Assembly: GCA_036266155.1 (NCBI GenBank)
Contig: DATANR010000395.1
Location: 1 to 13,314 of the forward strand
Direction of reading: 5' to 3'
DNA from: SIAJ01 sp036266155
GTDB taxonomy: Bacteria > Planctomycetota > Planctomycetia > Gemmatales > Gemmataceae
DNA: 13,314 bases
This document shows, piece after piece, positions 1 to 7,826 of the stretch. Within the stretch, counting starts at the first letter, position 1. Each line of letters opens with the position of its first letter. A program made the position numbers and the translations under genes. Under the pieces are notes generated by a model. The model worked only from the letters and a program-made list of their open reading frames with translations, did no database searches and was not told the origin of the DNA.

Positions 1-140
1 GCTCACACGGTGGCGGCGACTCAATCGCAATTACGAACACACCTTGGCCAGCAGTCGAGCCGTCGTCCAAGTCGCCCTCATTGGACTCATGACCCGACGG
101 CTTGCCAAAACGAACAGACGATAAATTGCCCAACAGGCTC
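1..140 (+). mobile_element. Right end of an IS5-family insertion sequence (partial)
   Basis: The segment holds the last codons of a transposase followed 16 bases later by a terminal sequence. Read inward from the minus strand, the element begins GAGCCTGTTGGGCAA. A GAGCCTGT-type tip is what I know from IS1031-like members of the IS5 family, which duplicate a 3-base TNA target. The bases just outside (141-143) are TAA, fitting such a duplication. The left end lies outside the window, so the inverted repeat partner and the second TAA copy cannot be checked here. Group assignment is from recall of family features. Confidence 0.7.
2..124 (+). CDS. IS5-family transposase, C-terminal fragment (cut by window edge)
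   Basis: The frame starting at base 2 is open to TAA at 122-124 and gives 40 residues. It contains RWRRLNRNYEHTLASS followed by a hydrophobic helix and LMTRRLAKTNRR. This matches the conserved end of DDE transposases of the IS5 family, where an R(R/K)L(N/S)xxYE motif just after the catalytic Glu is followed by SSxAxxxxAxIxLMxRRL. The catalytic residues lie upstream of the window. The stop codon sits immediately before the terminal inverted repeat, as expected for a compact IS. Whether the whole transposase is intact cannot be seen. The fragment is too short to place in a precise subgroup. Confidence 0.75.
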   Translation, partial: LTRWRRLNRNYEHTLASSRAVVQVALIGLMTRRLAKTNRR

Positions 141-181
141 TAAGCCTCCGGGAGCATGGTGAGCCGGAAGGCTTGCCCGAA

Positions 182-218
182 GGCCCCCGTCCTGTGGCAA
201 CAGGCGGGGGCCGTTTTT
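182..218 (+). terminator. Strong rho-independent terminator
   Basis: An 8-bp GC stem (GGCCCCCG at 182-189 with CGGGGGCC at 205-212) continues, after a single bulged T, into a 5-bp stem (CCTGT with ACAGG) closed by a GGCA loop. It is followed by GTTTTT at 213-218. This is a textbook intrinsic terminator for plus-strand transcription. It lies 42 bases past the insertion-sequence end, so it probably belonged to a gene now separated from it by the IS, or insulates the region from IS read-through. Confidence 0.85.
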
Positions 219-221
219 ATT

Positions 222-242
222 CCCTGCACGATACCCTGCACG
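222..242. repeat. Short direct repeat, CCCTGCACG twice
   Basis: CCCTGCACG occurs at 222-230 and again at 234-242, a 12-base period. The core CCTGCAC appears a third time at 334-340, just beyond the T-arm of the tRNA remnant. Short direct repeats beside a tRNA 3' end can be arm-type sites for a tyrosine recombinase. No integrase gene is visible in the window, so this role is a guess. Confidence 0.4.
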
Positions 243-303
243 CGGCAGGCGACTCGTCAGGGGCGTTGCGTCAAAAACCCTCAATTTCCCGTGTATTTTG
301 AAA

Positions 304-335
304 TCGGGCTGGCGGGATTTGAACCCACGCCCTCC
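304..335 (-). tRNA. tRNA 3' remnant (T-arm and acceptor 3' strand only)
   Basis: On the minus strand the segment reads as a perfect T-arm: GTGGG, loop TTCAAAT, CCCGC (324-328, 317-323, 312-316), with one U-G pair. Next come the 7-base acceptor strand CAGCCCG (305-311) and discriminator A (304). No encoded CCA follows. I searched the next ~150 bases upstream on the minus strand for the partner acceptor strand (CGGGCTG or wobble forms) and a D-arm and found neither, so this is not a complete tRNA. Such 3' tRNA halves are the usual scar left by elements that integrate into tRNA genes. The amino-acid identity cannot be determined without the anticodon. Confidence 0.65.
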
Positions 336-473
336 TGCACCCCAAGCAATGACGCCTTCGGCAGAAACGCGGAAGGAGCAGTCTCCGCGGCGATTATCGA
401 TTCCACCTCTCTCGCACTCTACACGATTTCGAGCGGAGGTTCGACACCAATTGCGTGATTCACACGGATTAGC

Positions 474-596
474 GTGCCCAAGCGTGCCCCGCAAGTCACG
501 GACTACTATTTCGCCTCCAAAAGTGCGGCAGACGCCAAGCCGTGGCGGCGTCTAACGCTTAGAGATACGAAGGACCTGTCGGCCTTACATGGTTAA
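474..596 (+). CDS. Possible 40-residue protein of unknown function, or gene tail
   Basis: A GTG at 474 opens a 40-codon frame ending at TAA 594-596. The product begins VPKRAPQVTDYYFASKSA and ends TKDLSALHG. It is charged and has no membrane segment. The frame is open back only to a TGA at 456-458, and there is no Shine-Dalgarno sequence. In its favour, a terminator hairpin begins 9 bases past the stop, and the residues look protein-like rather than Arg/Pro-rich frame noise. It could be a real small gene or the last codons of a gene broken by integration. I do not recognise a family. Confidence 0.25.
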   Translation: MPKRAPQVTDYYFASKSAADAKPWRRLTLRDTKDLSALHG

Positions 597-604
597 ACGA
601 TAAC

Positions 605-638
605 GCCGGACAAGACCCGTTCGGCTTTTGGTTTTTCT
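605..638 (+). terminator. Probable rho-independent terminator
   Basis: A 7-bp stem pairs GCCGGAC (605-611) with GTTCGGC (619-625), including one G-T pair, around loop AAGACCC. It is followed by TTTTGGTTTTTCTTG. It is weaker than the hairpin at 182-218 but has a reasonable T-rich tail. It starts 9 bases after the stop of the small ORF ending at 596, which is the main reason to take that ORF seriously. Confidence 0.6.
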
Positions 639-920
639 TGAGCTAGTCGAGACCAGCCATGGAGCCGAGTCGGTAGCCCGCGCCATGGCCCGGAGGGGAC
701 TCCCGAGCCGAGGTTCCGTTACAGGTTTGTGGCATCGATGGGCCGCTTCATGCCCGGATGTCGGCATCATCGCAACGAGCTGAATCGTCTGCATGTGCGA
801 CACGTGAACTGGGGAAACTAATTCGAGTTCGGCGTCGCGCCCGGCGAGTGGCCGCGACGATTCCATTTTGTACGTGCATTGACTCGGTAGAATGGCGATT
901 CGGCCGACTCATACCACTCC
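639..920. other. Gene-poor stretch upstream of the giant surface-protein gene
   Basis: No convincing gene is visible. A 27-codon frame at 738-821 (plus strand) contains HHRNELNRLHV, which looks more protein-like than its surroundings. It has no recognised family and could be a gene fragment. A TTGACT at 879-884 resembles a -35 box, but no good -10 box lies at the right spacing. The promoter of the downstream gene probably lies here but cannot be located by eye. Confidence 0.4.
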
Positions 921-3900
921 ATGGATCTGCGCATGAAATCCCGGCGTCGCTTTGGCCTGAACTTTGGGGAACTGGAAGCCCGCGTTACCCCGGTTGTCGC
1001 GCCTGGCGGGCTGCTCATCTACTACGGCTACCCGTCGATTATCAACGGGACAAACACTACCGGCGCGTCGTCGGCGGTGTTCGGTCAGTACTCATACGCC
1101 GTGCTCGGGGCTAACCTCGAGTTGGCGGGCCACCCCGACCACGCGAACACCGTGGCCATCATGAATAATGCGGCCGCGTCGGGAACCAAGTTCTTCGGCT
1201 ATATCGACCTCGGCGTGTCCACGAACAATTACCCGACGGCCGAGATTCACAGCCGCATCGACGCTTGGAAGACCAGCGGAGCCGATGGTATCTTTCTGGA
1301 CGATTTTGGGTACGACTTCGGAGTATCCCGCGCCCGCCAGAACGACGCCGTAAATTACGCCCACACGGCGAACTTGCCGGTCGTTGCCAACGGCTGGGTC
1401 ATCGCCGACGTGCTCGGCGCGCAAGTGAACGCGACATACAACCCCTCGGGCGTCGCCACGTCCCTGCTCGCCTCGGACTACTATCTGTACGAGAGCTTTC
1501 AGGTCACGCAGGGGAGCTACGTTACCGGGCCCGCGTGGCGGGCCAAGGCCGACGCTCTGGCTGCAGCGCGCACCACGCAGCCGATCCAGGTGCTTTCGGT
1601 GACGACCACCACGGACGGCACGTTCGACCAGGCCAAGTTCGACTATGCCTATTGGTCGGCGGCGCTTGACGACCACGTCGGCTTCGGCTGGGGCGAGCAG
1701 TACTTCTCGGCCTCGTCGGGCAGCGCGCCATACCGCACGCGTCCCAACACCAACCTCGGCGCCACCCTGACCGGCCCGGTTGACGGCACATTGCCGTTGC
1801 TGACTCGGAACACGAACACGGGCCGACTGGCCGTGGACGCGTCGGTGTTCAAGGGCGGCTTCAACGTCATTGACTACGGCGACGCTCCCGACAGCTACGG
1901 GTCCACGCTCGCCGATGATGGCGCACGGCACATCGTCGGCGGCCCGCGGCTCGGATCATCGGTCGACTTTGAGGACGCTCCACTCCTGTACATGCCCGAC
2001 CAACCGAACGGCGGCTACGGGTTCGGCGACAATGTGTTTGGCGAAGACGAGGCTGGCGTCGCATTCTCGTCTTTCCTGCAAGCAGGACAAACCGCGACGG
2101 CCGCCGTTGACGTACAAAATGCCCCTTCCGGCGCTAAAGCGGATGGTTGGATCGACTTCAACCGCGATGGCGACTTCAACGACGCCGGCGAGCGCATCTT
2201 CAACGCGGTCAACGTCAACGCTGGGATCAATTCGCTCACGTTCGCGGTGCCGGCCAACGCCCAGGCGGGCCAGTCTTTTGCCCGCATCCGCCTCAGCACG
2301 GCTGGCTTGGCGGCGCCGAACGGACTGGCCGCGGATGGCGAAGTGGAAGATTACGCCGTCCTCGTCAACCCGTCGGCTGGGCTCGGTGTCATCGTAAACG
2401 CGATCCTCGATCACCGACTGCCGAACGGCGTACTAAGGACATCGTATGGCCCATCGTTCTACGAAAAGGGCACGAACGACCCGTATTACATCCTGGACCC
2501 ATACTTCTCGACCATCGCCGTGCGATCGCTGCTGGCCGCGCCCAACGTGGGGACAGCCGACAAATACGCCGTTGCCGTCGACCAATTGAATTTTTGGCTA
2601 GACCAGCGCCGAGGAGACGGCACAATACCACGTGTGATCGTGAACGCGGCAGGCGTCGTGCAAATGACGCCGCGCACGGCAACCGACGACACGGTATACG
2701 ACCCGAACGCTCTGGGCGCCGACGCGGACGACTCCGCGCTGGCTCTCATCTTGTCCTTGGCCGCCGACCTCCAGGCGAGCGGCGGTCCGACGGCGGTCTT
2801 GACGACCCGGTACGACGACCTGGTAGCTGTTGGCGCCACGCTGTCAGCACTTGTTGAAGCCGATGGCCTGCCGCGCCCGTTTGTGGACATCGCGAACCCC
2901 TACAAGTTCAAGCAGACCCTTGACTGCACCGAAGTCCGCCAGGCGCTCGACCAATTCGCCGGGTTGCTGCGCGATTTCTACCACGACCCATCGGCAGCGG
3001 CGGCATATGCCGGCCGGGCGGCGACCGTCGCGGCGGCCATCGAGACGAACCTGTTCGACCCGGCGACGCAACTGTACCGGCAATATAAGGGGGCGGCCAC
3101 TCCGAACCTGAACGTCTGGTATCCGATGGTGTACGACCAGGTGTGGCCGATCATCACAGGGCAAATCGCAGCCAACTCGGCGAAAGCGCGGGCACTTCTC
3201 AACGCCGTGTATGCGACGTGGAACGGCTCCGCAAATATCTCGTGGACTGCACGCACCGACGCCGGTTTTCTGGCGTGGGCAGCATTGCAAGCCGGCGACA
3301 CCGTCAAGGCGGCGGCGTCCGTACAATCGATCCTGCCGTGGGCGCTGCAGAACACCCATCCCAGCCCGGCGACGCCGCTCACGATCGCCGACTACGGCTT
3401 CCTGTTGCGGGCGCTGCTGCCATCTCTGGCCGGTCCAAGCGCGACGACGTTCACCGAGAACGGCACCCCCACGCCCATCACGCCGGCCTTGATCGTTTCC
3501 AATGTGGACAGCCAACCGTTGGTGACGGCCACCATCACGCTGATCAACTTGGTCGGCGGGGAGGATGTGTTGGCGTTCACCAACACCGGCGCTGCGATGG
3601 GCAACATCGCCGTACAGAGCAACATCGGCGGCGTGTTGAAGCTGACCTCGGCTGGGCCGACGGCCACGCCAGCACAGTGGCAGACAGCCCTGCGGGCAGT
3701 GACGTACGCCAACACGAGTGAGAACCCGACCACCACGCAGCGCACTCTGACGATGACGGTCAGCGATGGCATTTCCTCGAGCAATGCGATCGCCGCCACG
3801 GTCACGGTCGTGGCTGTCAACGACGCGCCGGTGGCGATGGCCGCAAGCGTGACCACGAATGAAGACACGGCCAAGACGTTCACGATCGCGAATTTCTCAT

Positions 3901-6900
3901 TCACGGACGTGGAGGGCAACAGCTTGGCGTCGATCACGGTGAGTGGACCGGCACTGGCGACCGGCGATACGTTGAAAGTGGATCAAGGCTCGGGCTTGGT
4001 CAATGTCATGAACGGCATGACGATCACGGCCGCCCAGATCCCGACGTTGAAGTACACGCCGGCGCTCAACGGCAACGGCGCCGCCCGAAGTACCTTTGAC
4101 TTCAAGGTCAACGACGCCGATCCGGGCATGGTCGAGGCGATGATGACGATCAACGTCACGGCAGTCAACGATGTGCCAGTGGCGCAGCCGAGCAGCGTCA
4201 CGACGAACGAAGATACGGGCAAGACGTTCGCCGTCAGCGATTTCAACTATGCGGATGCGGAAAGTGACGCTCTGGCGTCGATCAAGGTGAGCACCCTGAC
4301 GCTGGCGAGTGGCGACACGCTGAAAGTGGATCAGGGCTCGGGCTTGGTCGACGTCACGAACGGCATGACGATCACGGCAGCGCAGATTTCGACAATGGTG
4401 TACGCGTCGCCGCTGAATGCGAACGGCAATGCCCGGAGCAAGTTTGACTTTGGGGCGAACGATGTCGATTCGGGGACGGTGTCGGCGACGATGACCATCA
4501 ATGTGACGGCCGTCAACGACGTGCCAGTCGCGCAGCCGAGCAGCGTAATGACCAACGAGGATACAGCTAAGACGTTTGCCGTCGGCGACTTCACCTTCAC
4601 GGACGTTGAAGGCAACGGCCTGGCATCAATTACAATTGGCAGTTTGTCCCTGGCCACGAGCGATTCATTGACGGTCGATCAAGGCGCCGGGGCCATCCCG
4701 GTGACAACTGGGATGATAATTACGGCGGCGCAGATTCCGACATTGACCTATATGCCGATCCTCAATACCAACGGGGCTGCCCCTAGCTCGTTCGACTTCA
4801 AAGTCAATGATGCCGACCCGGGCTCAGTCACTGCGACGATGACGATCGACGTCGATGCAGTCAACGATGTACCGGTGGCTCAGGCGAGCAGTGTGGCCAC
4901 GAATGAGGACACGGCCAAGACGTTCGCCGTGTCGGACTTCAACTTCACCGACGTCGAGGGCAACGGCCTGGTCGCGATTGAGATCGTCGCGTTGAACCTG
5001 ACTGGCGGCGATACGCTCAAGGTCGACCGAGGCGCGGGAATGGTCACGGTCACGACTGGAATGACGATCACGGCGGCACAGATCCCGACGCTGACCTACA
5101 TGCCCGCGGCCAACGCCAACGGCGCCGCCCTCAGCTCGTTCGACTTCACGGTCGACGACGCTGACCAGGGCACGGTTTCAGGCACGATGACGATGAACGT
5201 CACGCCGGTCAACGACGTGCCGGTCGCGATCGCCAGCAGCGTATTTACGAATGAGGACACGCCGAAGACCTTCGCGATTACGGACTTCTTGTACACGGAT
5301 GTGGAAAGCAACAGCCTAGCGTCGATTACCATCAGCAGCGTGACACTGACCGGCAGCGACACGCTGACGGTCGATCAAGGCGCCGGCCCGGTGGCGGTGA
5401 CGGTGGGCATGACGATCACGGCCGCGCATATTCCGACGCTGACCTATACGCCGGCCCTCAACGCCAACGGGGTCGCCCGCAGCACGTTCGGCGTCAAGGT
5501 CAATGACGCGAATCCCGGCACTACCGCGGCGACGATGACGATCAACGTCATTGCGGTGAACGATGCGCCGGTGGCCCAGCCGAGCGGCGTATCCACCAAG
5601 GAGGACGTGGTGAAGACCTTCACCGTCGCGGACTTCCCGTTCACAGATGTGGAAGGCAACGCGCTGACGTCGATCACCGTCAGCGGCCTGGCGCTGGCGA
5701 GCGGCGACACGCTGACGGTCAATCAGGGCGCGGGTGCGTTGGCAGTGACGAACGGCATGATCATCATGGCCGTTCAGATCCCATCGATCACCTATACGCC
5801 GGCCCTGGGCGGCTATGGCGCGGCCCGCAGCACATTCAACTTCACCGTCAACGACGCCGATCCGGGCACGGTGTCGGCGACAGTCTCGATCAACGTGGTG
5901 CAACAGACCAATCTGCAATTCCAGTCGGCGACGTTCACGACGGCTGAAGACGGTGCGGGCGTGGCGCACGTCACAGTGACTCGTTTGCCAAATGTATCGG
6001 GCAACGGTCCCGTGACTGTTGACTTCACCACGTCCGATGGGACGGCCATCAGTTCGGCGGTTGGCGCCAATCCGAAGGACTACACGACGACGACGCAGAC
6101 CCTTTCGTGGGCCGATGGCGACTTCACCCCGCAAACGATCGACATTCCGATCAGCGACGATTCGCTCAACGAAGGCAAGGAATCCATCCATCTGATTCTG
6201 TCGAATGCTACCGGCAACGGACGCCTGGGTGCGCTGGCGACGGCCGTGTTGTACATCAAGCCGAGCGACGGCATCGTCATCAACGGGACCGACAAGAAGC
6301 CGCAAGGCGTGTCAACCGACACCGACGGCGACCTGATCACGATGAAGTTGACCGGCAAGGTCGGGACCGCGACCTACTACCGCACCGACACGGACGGCGA
6401 CGGCAAGGGCCCGATCGAGTTGATCGACGTCGCCGGGACGGACCCCGCGGTCGGCGAGGCGGTCTCGTCCATGCTCACGATCACGACGGCCAAGCCGAAA
6501 GGCGGCGCCGGCGACGGCTTCGTCAACGTGGGCGCGATCACGGGCTCGACGTTGAAGTCGATCACGGCGAAGAAGTCCGATCTGGACGGCGACGGCATCA
6601 ACATGACCGGCTACGTCGGCGCCGTAACCATGAAGGACGTCAAGAACGGCGCCGACATCATGCTCGAAGGCGCCGCGCCGACAGCGAAATCGGCCGTGAA
6701 AATCAAGGTCGGCGTCATCGACGATGGCACCGACATCGACGTGAAGGCCCCGGTCGCCAGCGTGTCAGCCGCCAATGTCGGCGTGGGCACGATCACCGCA
6801 CCGAGCATCGGAACGCTCACCGTCGCCGGGAAGGCGAAGACCAAGACGGCCGCTGCGATCCCCGGCGACTTCGCGTCGAACCTCACGCTTTCCGGCGTGG

Positions 6901-7325
6901 GCGTCCTGGCGGGCAAGCCGACGCTGAAGACCATGACGGTCAAGGGCGCAGTGACCAATGCCAACATCGACGTACATGGGGCCATCACCTCGATCACGGT
7001 CGGCTCCTTCATCAACAGCCGCTTGTACGGGAACTACGCGGGCGCCGACGACGGGTCGGGCGTGTTCACGGCGGGCGGCGACGTCGGCACGTTCAAGGTG
7101 ACGGGCAAGATCAACGCCTTTGCCCACAGCTTCGTGATCGCCTCGAACTTCAAAAACGTGTCGATCGGCAGCATCGATCCGGCTAACGGTGGTACGAAGT
7201 TCGGCGTCACAGCCGACAACGCCGTCAAGGCCCTCGCCATCACGGGCTTGAAGTTCAAGTACAACGCCAAGACCGGCGGCACGCAGGACTTGACCGGAAC
7301 GGACTTCGAAGTGAAGGTCGTTTAG
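921..7325 (+). CDS. Giant multidomain planctomycete surface protein with glycosidase-like domains and cadherin-like repeats
   Basis: The product is 2134 residues. Residues 1-24 form a basic leader ending in LEARVTP, the LExRxxP motif seen at the start of many large exported planctomycete proteins. Residues ~30-265 resemble TIM-barrel glycosidases of the GH114 and related type: YYGYPS, FGYIDLG and GIFLDDFG at 123-130, whose Asp pair is the likely catalytic or binding site. Residues ~316-482 form a GEVED domain, with DYGDAPDSYG, WIDFNRDGDFND and the signature GEVEDY at 473-478. Residues ~485-838 are helical and resemble (alpha/alpha)6 glycosidases. Residues ~840-965 are a divergent cadherin-like domain; 966-1661 are six 116-residue repeats; ~1664-1783 a Calx-beta domain. 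Residues ~1785-2134 are Gly/Thr/Asp-rich, with DxDGD motifs at 1800, 1823 and 1887, probably a beta-solenoid. There is no PEP-CTERM or LPXTG signal. ATG at 933 is an alternative start; neither start has a Shine-Dalgarno site. It probably acts outside the cell on polysaccharide; the catalytic role is inferred. Confidence 0.93.
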   Translation: MDLRMKSRRRFGLNFGELEARVTPVVAPGGLLIYYGYPSIINGTNTTGASSAVFGQYSYAVLGANLELAGHPDHANTVAIMNNAAASGTKFFGYIDLGVSTNNYPTAEIHSRIDAWKTSGADGIFLDDFGYDFGVSRARQNDAVNYAHTANLPVVANGWVIADVLGAQVNATYNPSGVATSLLASDYYLYESFQVTQGSYVTGPAWRAKADALAAARTTQPIQVLSVTTTTDGTFDQAKFDYAYWSAALDDHVGFGWGEQYFSASSGSAPYRTRPNTNLGATLTGPVDGTLPLLTRNTNTGRLAVDASVFKGGFNVIDYGDAPDSYGSTLADDGARHIVGGPRLGSSVDFEDAPLLYMPDQPNGGYGFGDNVFGEDEAGVAFSSFLQAGQTATAAVDVQNAPSGAKADGWIDFNRDGDFNDAGERIFNAVNVNAGINSLTFAVPANAQAGQSFARIRLSTAGLAAPNGLAADGEVEDYAVLVNPSAGLGVIVNAILDHRLPNGVLRTSYGPSFYEKGTNDPYYILDPYFSTIAVRSLLAAPNVGTADKYAVAVDQLNFWLDQRRGDGTIPRVIVNAAGVVQMTPRTATDDTVYDPNALGADADDSALALILSLAADLQASGGPTAVLTTRYDDLVAVGATLSALVEADGLPRPFVDIANPYKFKQTLDCTEVRQALDQFAGLLRDFYHDPSAAAAYAGRAATVAAAIETNLFDPATQLYRQYKGAATPNLNVWYPMVYDQVWPIITGQIAANSAKARALLNAVYATWNGSANISWTARTDAGFLAWAALQAGDTVKAAASVQSILPWALQNTHPSPATPLTIADYGFLLRALLPSLAGPSATTFTENGTPTPITPALIVSNVDSQPLVTATITLINLVGGEDVLAFTNTGAAMGNIAVQSNIGGVLKLTSAGPTATPAQWQTALRAVTYANTSENPTTTQRTLTMTVSDGISSSNAIAATVTVVAVNDAPVAMAASVTTNEDTAKTFTIANFSFTDVEGNSLASITVSGPALATGDTLKVDQGSGLVNVMNGMTITAAQIPTLKYTPALNGNGAARSTFDFKVNDADPGMVEAMMTINVTAVNDVPVAQPSSVTTNEDTGKTFAVSDFNYADAESDALASIKVSTLTLASGDTLKVDQGSGLVDVTNGMTITAAQISTMVYASPLNANGNARSKFDFGANDVDSGTVSATMTINVTAVNDVPVAQPSSVMTNEDTAKTFAVGDFTFTDVEGNGLASITIGSLSLATSDSLTVDQGAGAIPVTTGMIITAAQIPTLTYMPILNTNGAAPSSFDFKVNDADPGSVTATMTIDVDAVNDVPVAQASSVATNEDTAKTFAVSDFNFTDVEGNGLVAIEIVALNLTGGDTLKVDRGAGMVTVTTGMTITAAQIPTLTYMPAANANGAALSSFDFTVDDADQGTVSGTMTMNVTPVNDVPVAIASSVFTNEDTPKTFAITDFLYTDVESNSLASITISSVTLTGSDTLTVDQGAGPVAVTVGMTITAAHIPTLTYTPALNANGVARSTFGVKVNDANPGTTAATMTINVIAVNDAPVAQPSGVSTKEDVVKTFTVADFPFTDVEGNALTSITVSGLALASGDTLTVNQGAGALAVTNGMIIMAVQIPSITYTPALGGYGAARSTFNFTVNDADPGTVSATVSINVVQQTNLQFQSATFTTAEDGAGVAHVTVTRLPNVSGNGPVTVDFTTSDGTAISSAVGANPKDYTTTTQTLSWADGDFTPQTIDIPISDDSLNEGKESIHLILSNATGNGRLGALATAVLYIKPSDGIVINGTDKKPQGVSTDTDGDLITMKLTGKVGTATYYRTDTDGDGKGPIELIDVAGTDPAVGEAVSSMLTITTAKPKGGAGDGFVNVGAITGSTLKSITAKKSDLDGDGINMTGYVGAVTMKDVKNGADIMLEGAAPTAKSAVKIKVGVIDDGTDIDVKAPVASVSAANVGVGTITAPSIGTLTVAGKAKTKTAAAIPGDFASNLTLSGVGVLAGKPTLKTMTVKGAVTNANIDVHGAITSITVGSFINSRLYGNYAGADDGSGVFTAGGDVGTFKVTGKINAFAHSFVIASNFKNVSIGSIDPANGGTKFGVTADNAVKALAITGLKFKYNAKTGGTQDLTGTDFEVKVV
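3816..5903 (+). repeat. Six tandem 348-bp (116-residue) cadherin-like repeats inside the giant gene
   Basis: Units start at 3816, 4164, 4512, 4860, 5208 and 5556, each exactly 348 bases, with no insertion or deletion. Each unit begins VND(A/V)PVA, then (N/K)ED.xKTF, (T/A)D.E.(N/D), GD(T/S)L.V(D/N), a conserved GM.I.A..I, FxxKVND-type segments, and ends (S/T)INV or a close variant. This is the usual pattern of cadherin-like or VCBS-type adhesion modules in bacterial surface proteins; acidic residues at the unit ends would bind calcium. Units 1 and 2 share long nearly identical DNA around 3973-4030 and 4321-4378, suggesting recent duplication or gene conversion. Unit 6 is the most divergent at its end and leads directly into the Calx-beta domain. 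Confidence 0.9.
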
Positions 7326-7353
7326 TTTAGTAAAGCACGCCTGTAGCTCACCA

Positions 7354-7503
7354 ATGGAAATCGGACTGCAGATGCCGGGGCACTTCACCGAGGAGTCCAT
7401 GGGTGCCGCGGAGCACATTGGGGCCGTGCTCTGCGGGCTGCATCGCCTGGGCCTGGCTGGCAAGGAGGCAGCCGCCTACACGATGGGCCGGGGTGTTCGG
7501 TGA
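7354..7503 (+). CDS. Small protein of unknown function, translationally coupled to the next ORF
   Basis: ATG at 7354 opens a 49-codon frame to TGA at 7501-7503. The product starts MEIGLQMPGHFTEE and has an Ala/Gly/Leu-rich helical middle (GAVLCGLHRLGLAGKEAAA). Codons favour G or C in the third position, as in the neighbouring real genes. There is no Shine-Dalgarno site, and the gene begins only 28 bases after the giant gene stops. The stop overlaps the GTG start of the next frame by four bases (GTGA), a usual sign of translational coupling. The pair could also be pieces of one gene split by a frameshift. I recognise no family. Confidence 0.4.
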   Translation: MEIGLQMPGHFTEESMGAAEHIGAVLCGLHRLGLAGKEAAAYTMGRGVR

Positions 7504-7826
7504 TCGCTGACTGGCGCCGCGGCCTGATCTGTCGGATTATTCTAGAGATCATGGACGAGGACCGGGGGGCGGCCGTGGCGACAGTCGCTGGTTGCGGAGA
7601 TCTCTGGCTGGCGTCCTTCATCGCGAGCCGGGCGTGGGCGTCCTCTGGCCACCTACGGCAACCGGAGGCCGCCGCTGCCGTGCGGGCCACCGTCGCAGTA
7701 GCGCGCCGGTTGGGGCTGCGCCCCGGTCGGTACGATGTGAGGTCCGTTCCGCTGGAGCGCAAACTGTTCCGACATCGGTTCAACCAGCGAGCAAGCGCTT
7801 TTAGAACCCTCTTCGAAAACGATTGA
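7500..7826 (+). CDS. Hypothetical protein of 108 residues
   Basis: The GTG start at 7500 overlaps the preceding stop as GTGA. The product begins VIADWRRGLICRIILEIMDED and ends FRTLFEND. The first third has a hydrophobic helix bounded by charged residues, and an Ala-rich stretch follows (~45-75). The last third is basic, with RRLGLRPGRYD. There is no signal peptide or recognised motif. With the 49-residue ORF before it, it may form a two-gene unit downstream of the giant gene, or both may be fragments of a degraded accessory gene. Function is unknown. Confidence 0.4.
   Translation: MIADWRRGLICRIILEIMDEDRGAAVATVAGCGDLWLASFIASRAWASSGHLRQPEAAAAVRATVAVARRLGLRPGRYDVRSVPLERKLFRHRFNQRASAFRTLFEND

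Noticed and set aside
156..555. Overlapping 85- to 135-residue frames across the tRNA remnant
   Set aside because: The peptides GWRDLNPRPP and GRGFKSRQPDF are the familiar false translations of a tRNA T-arm, so these frames are not genes.
879..920. Promoter for the giant gene based on TTGACT at 879-884
   Set aside because: No acceptable -10 hexamer occurs 16-18 bases downstream.
1092..1931. 279-residue minus-strand frame and several plus-strand frames inside the giant gene
   Set aside because: They are Arg-rich shadow frames with no motifs; the sense frame has recognisable domains throughout.
3816..5903. CRISPR-like array because of the regular repeats
   Set aside because: The units are 348 bases, coding and in frame; no short repeat-spacer pattern exists anywhere in the window.
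5316..6305. 329-residue open frame on the minus strand inside the repeat region
   Set aside because: It is antisense to the cadherin-like repeats, and its composition simply mirrors their repeated codons.
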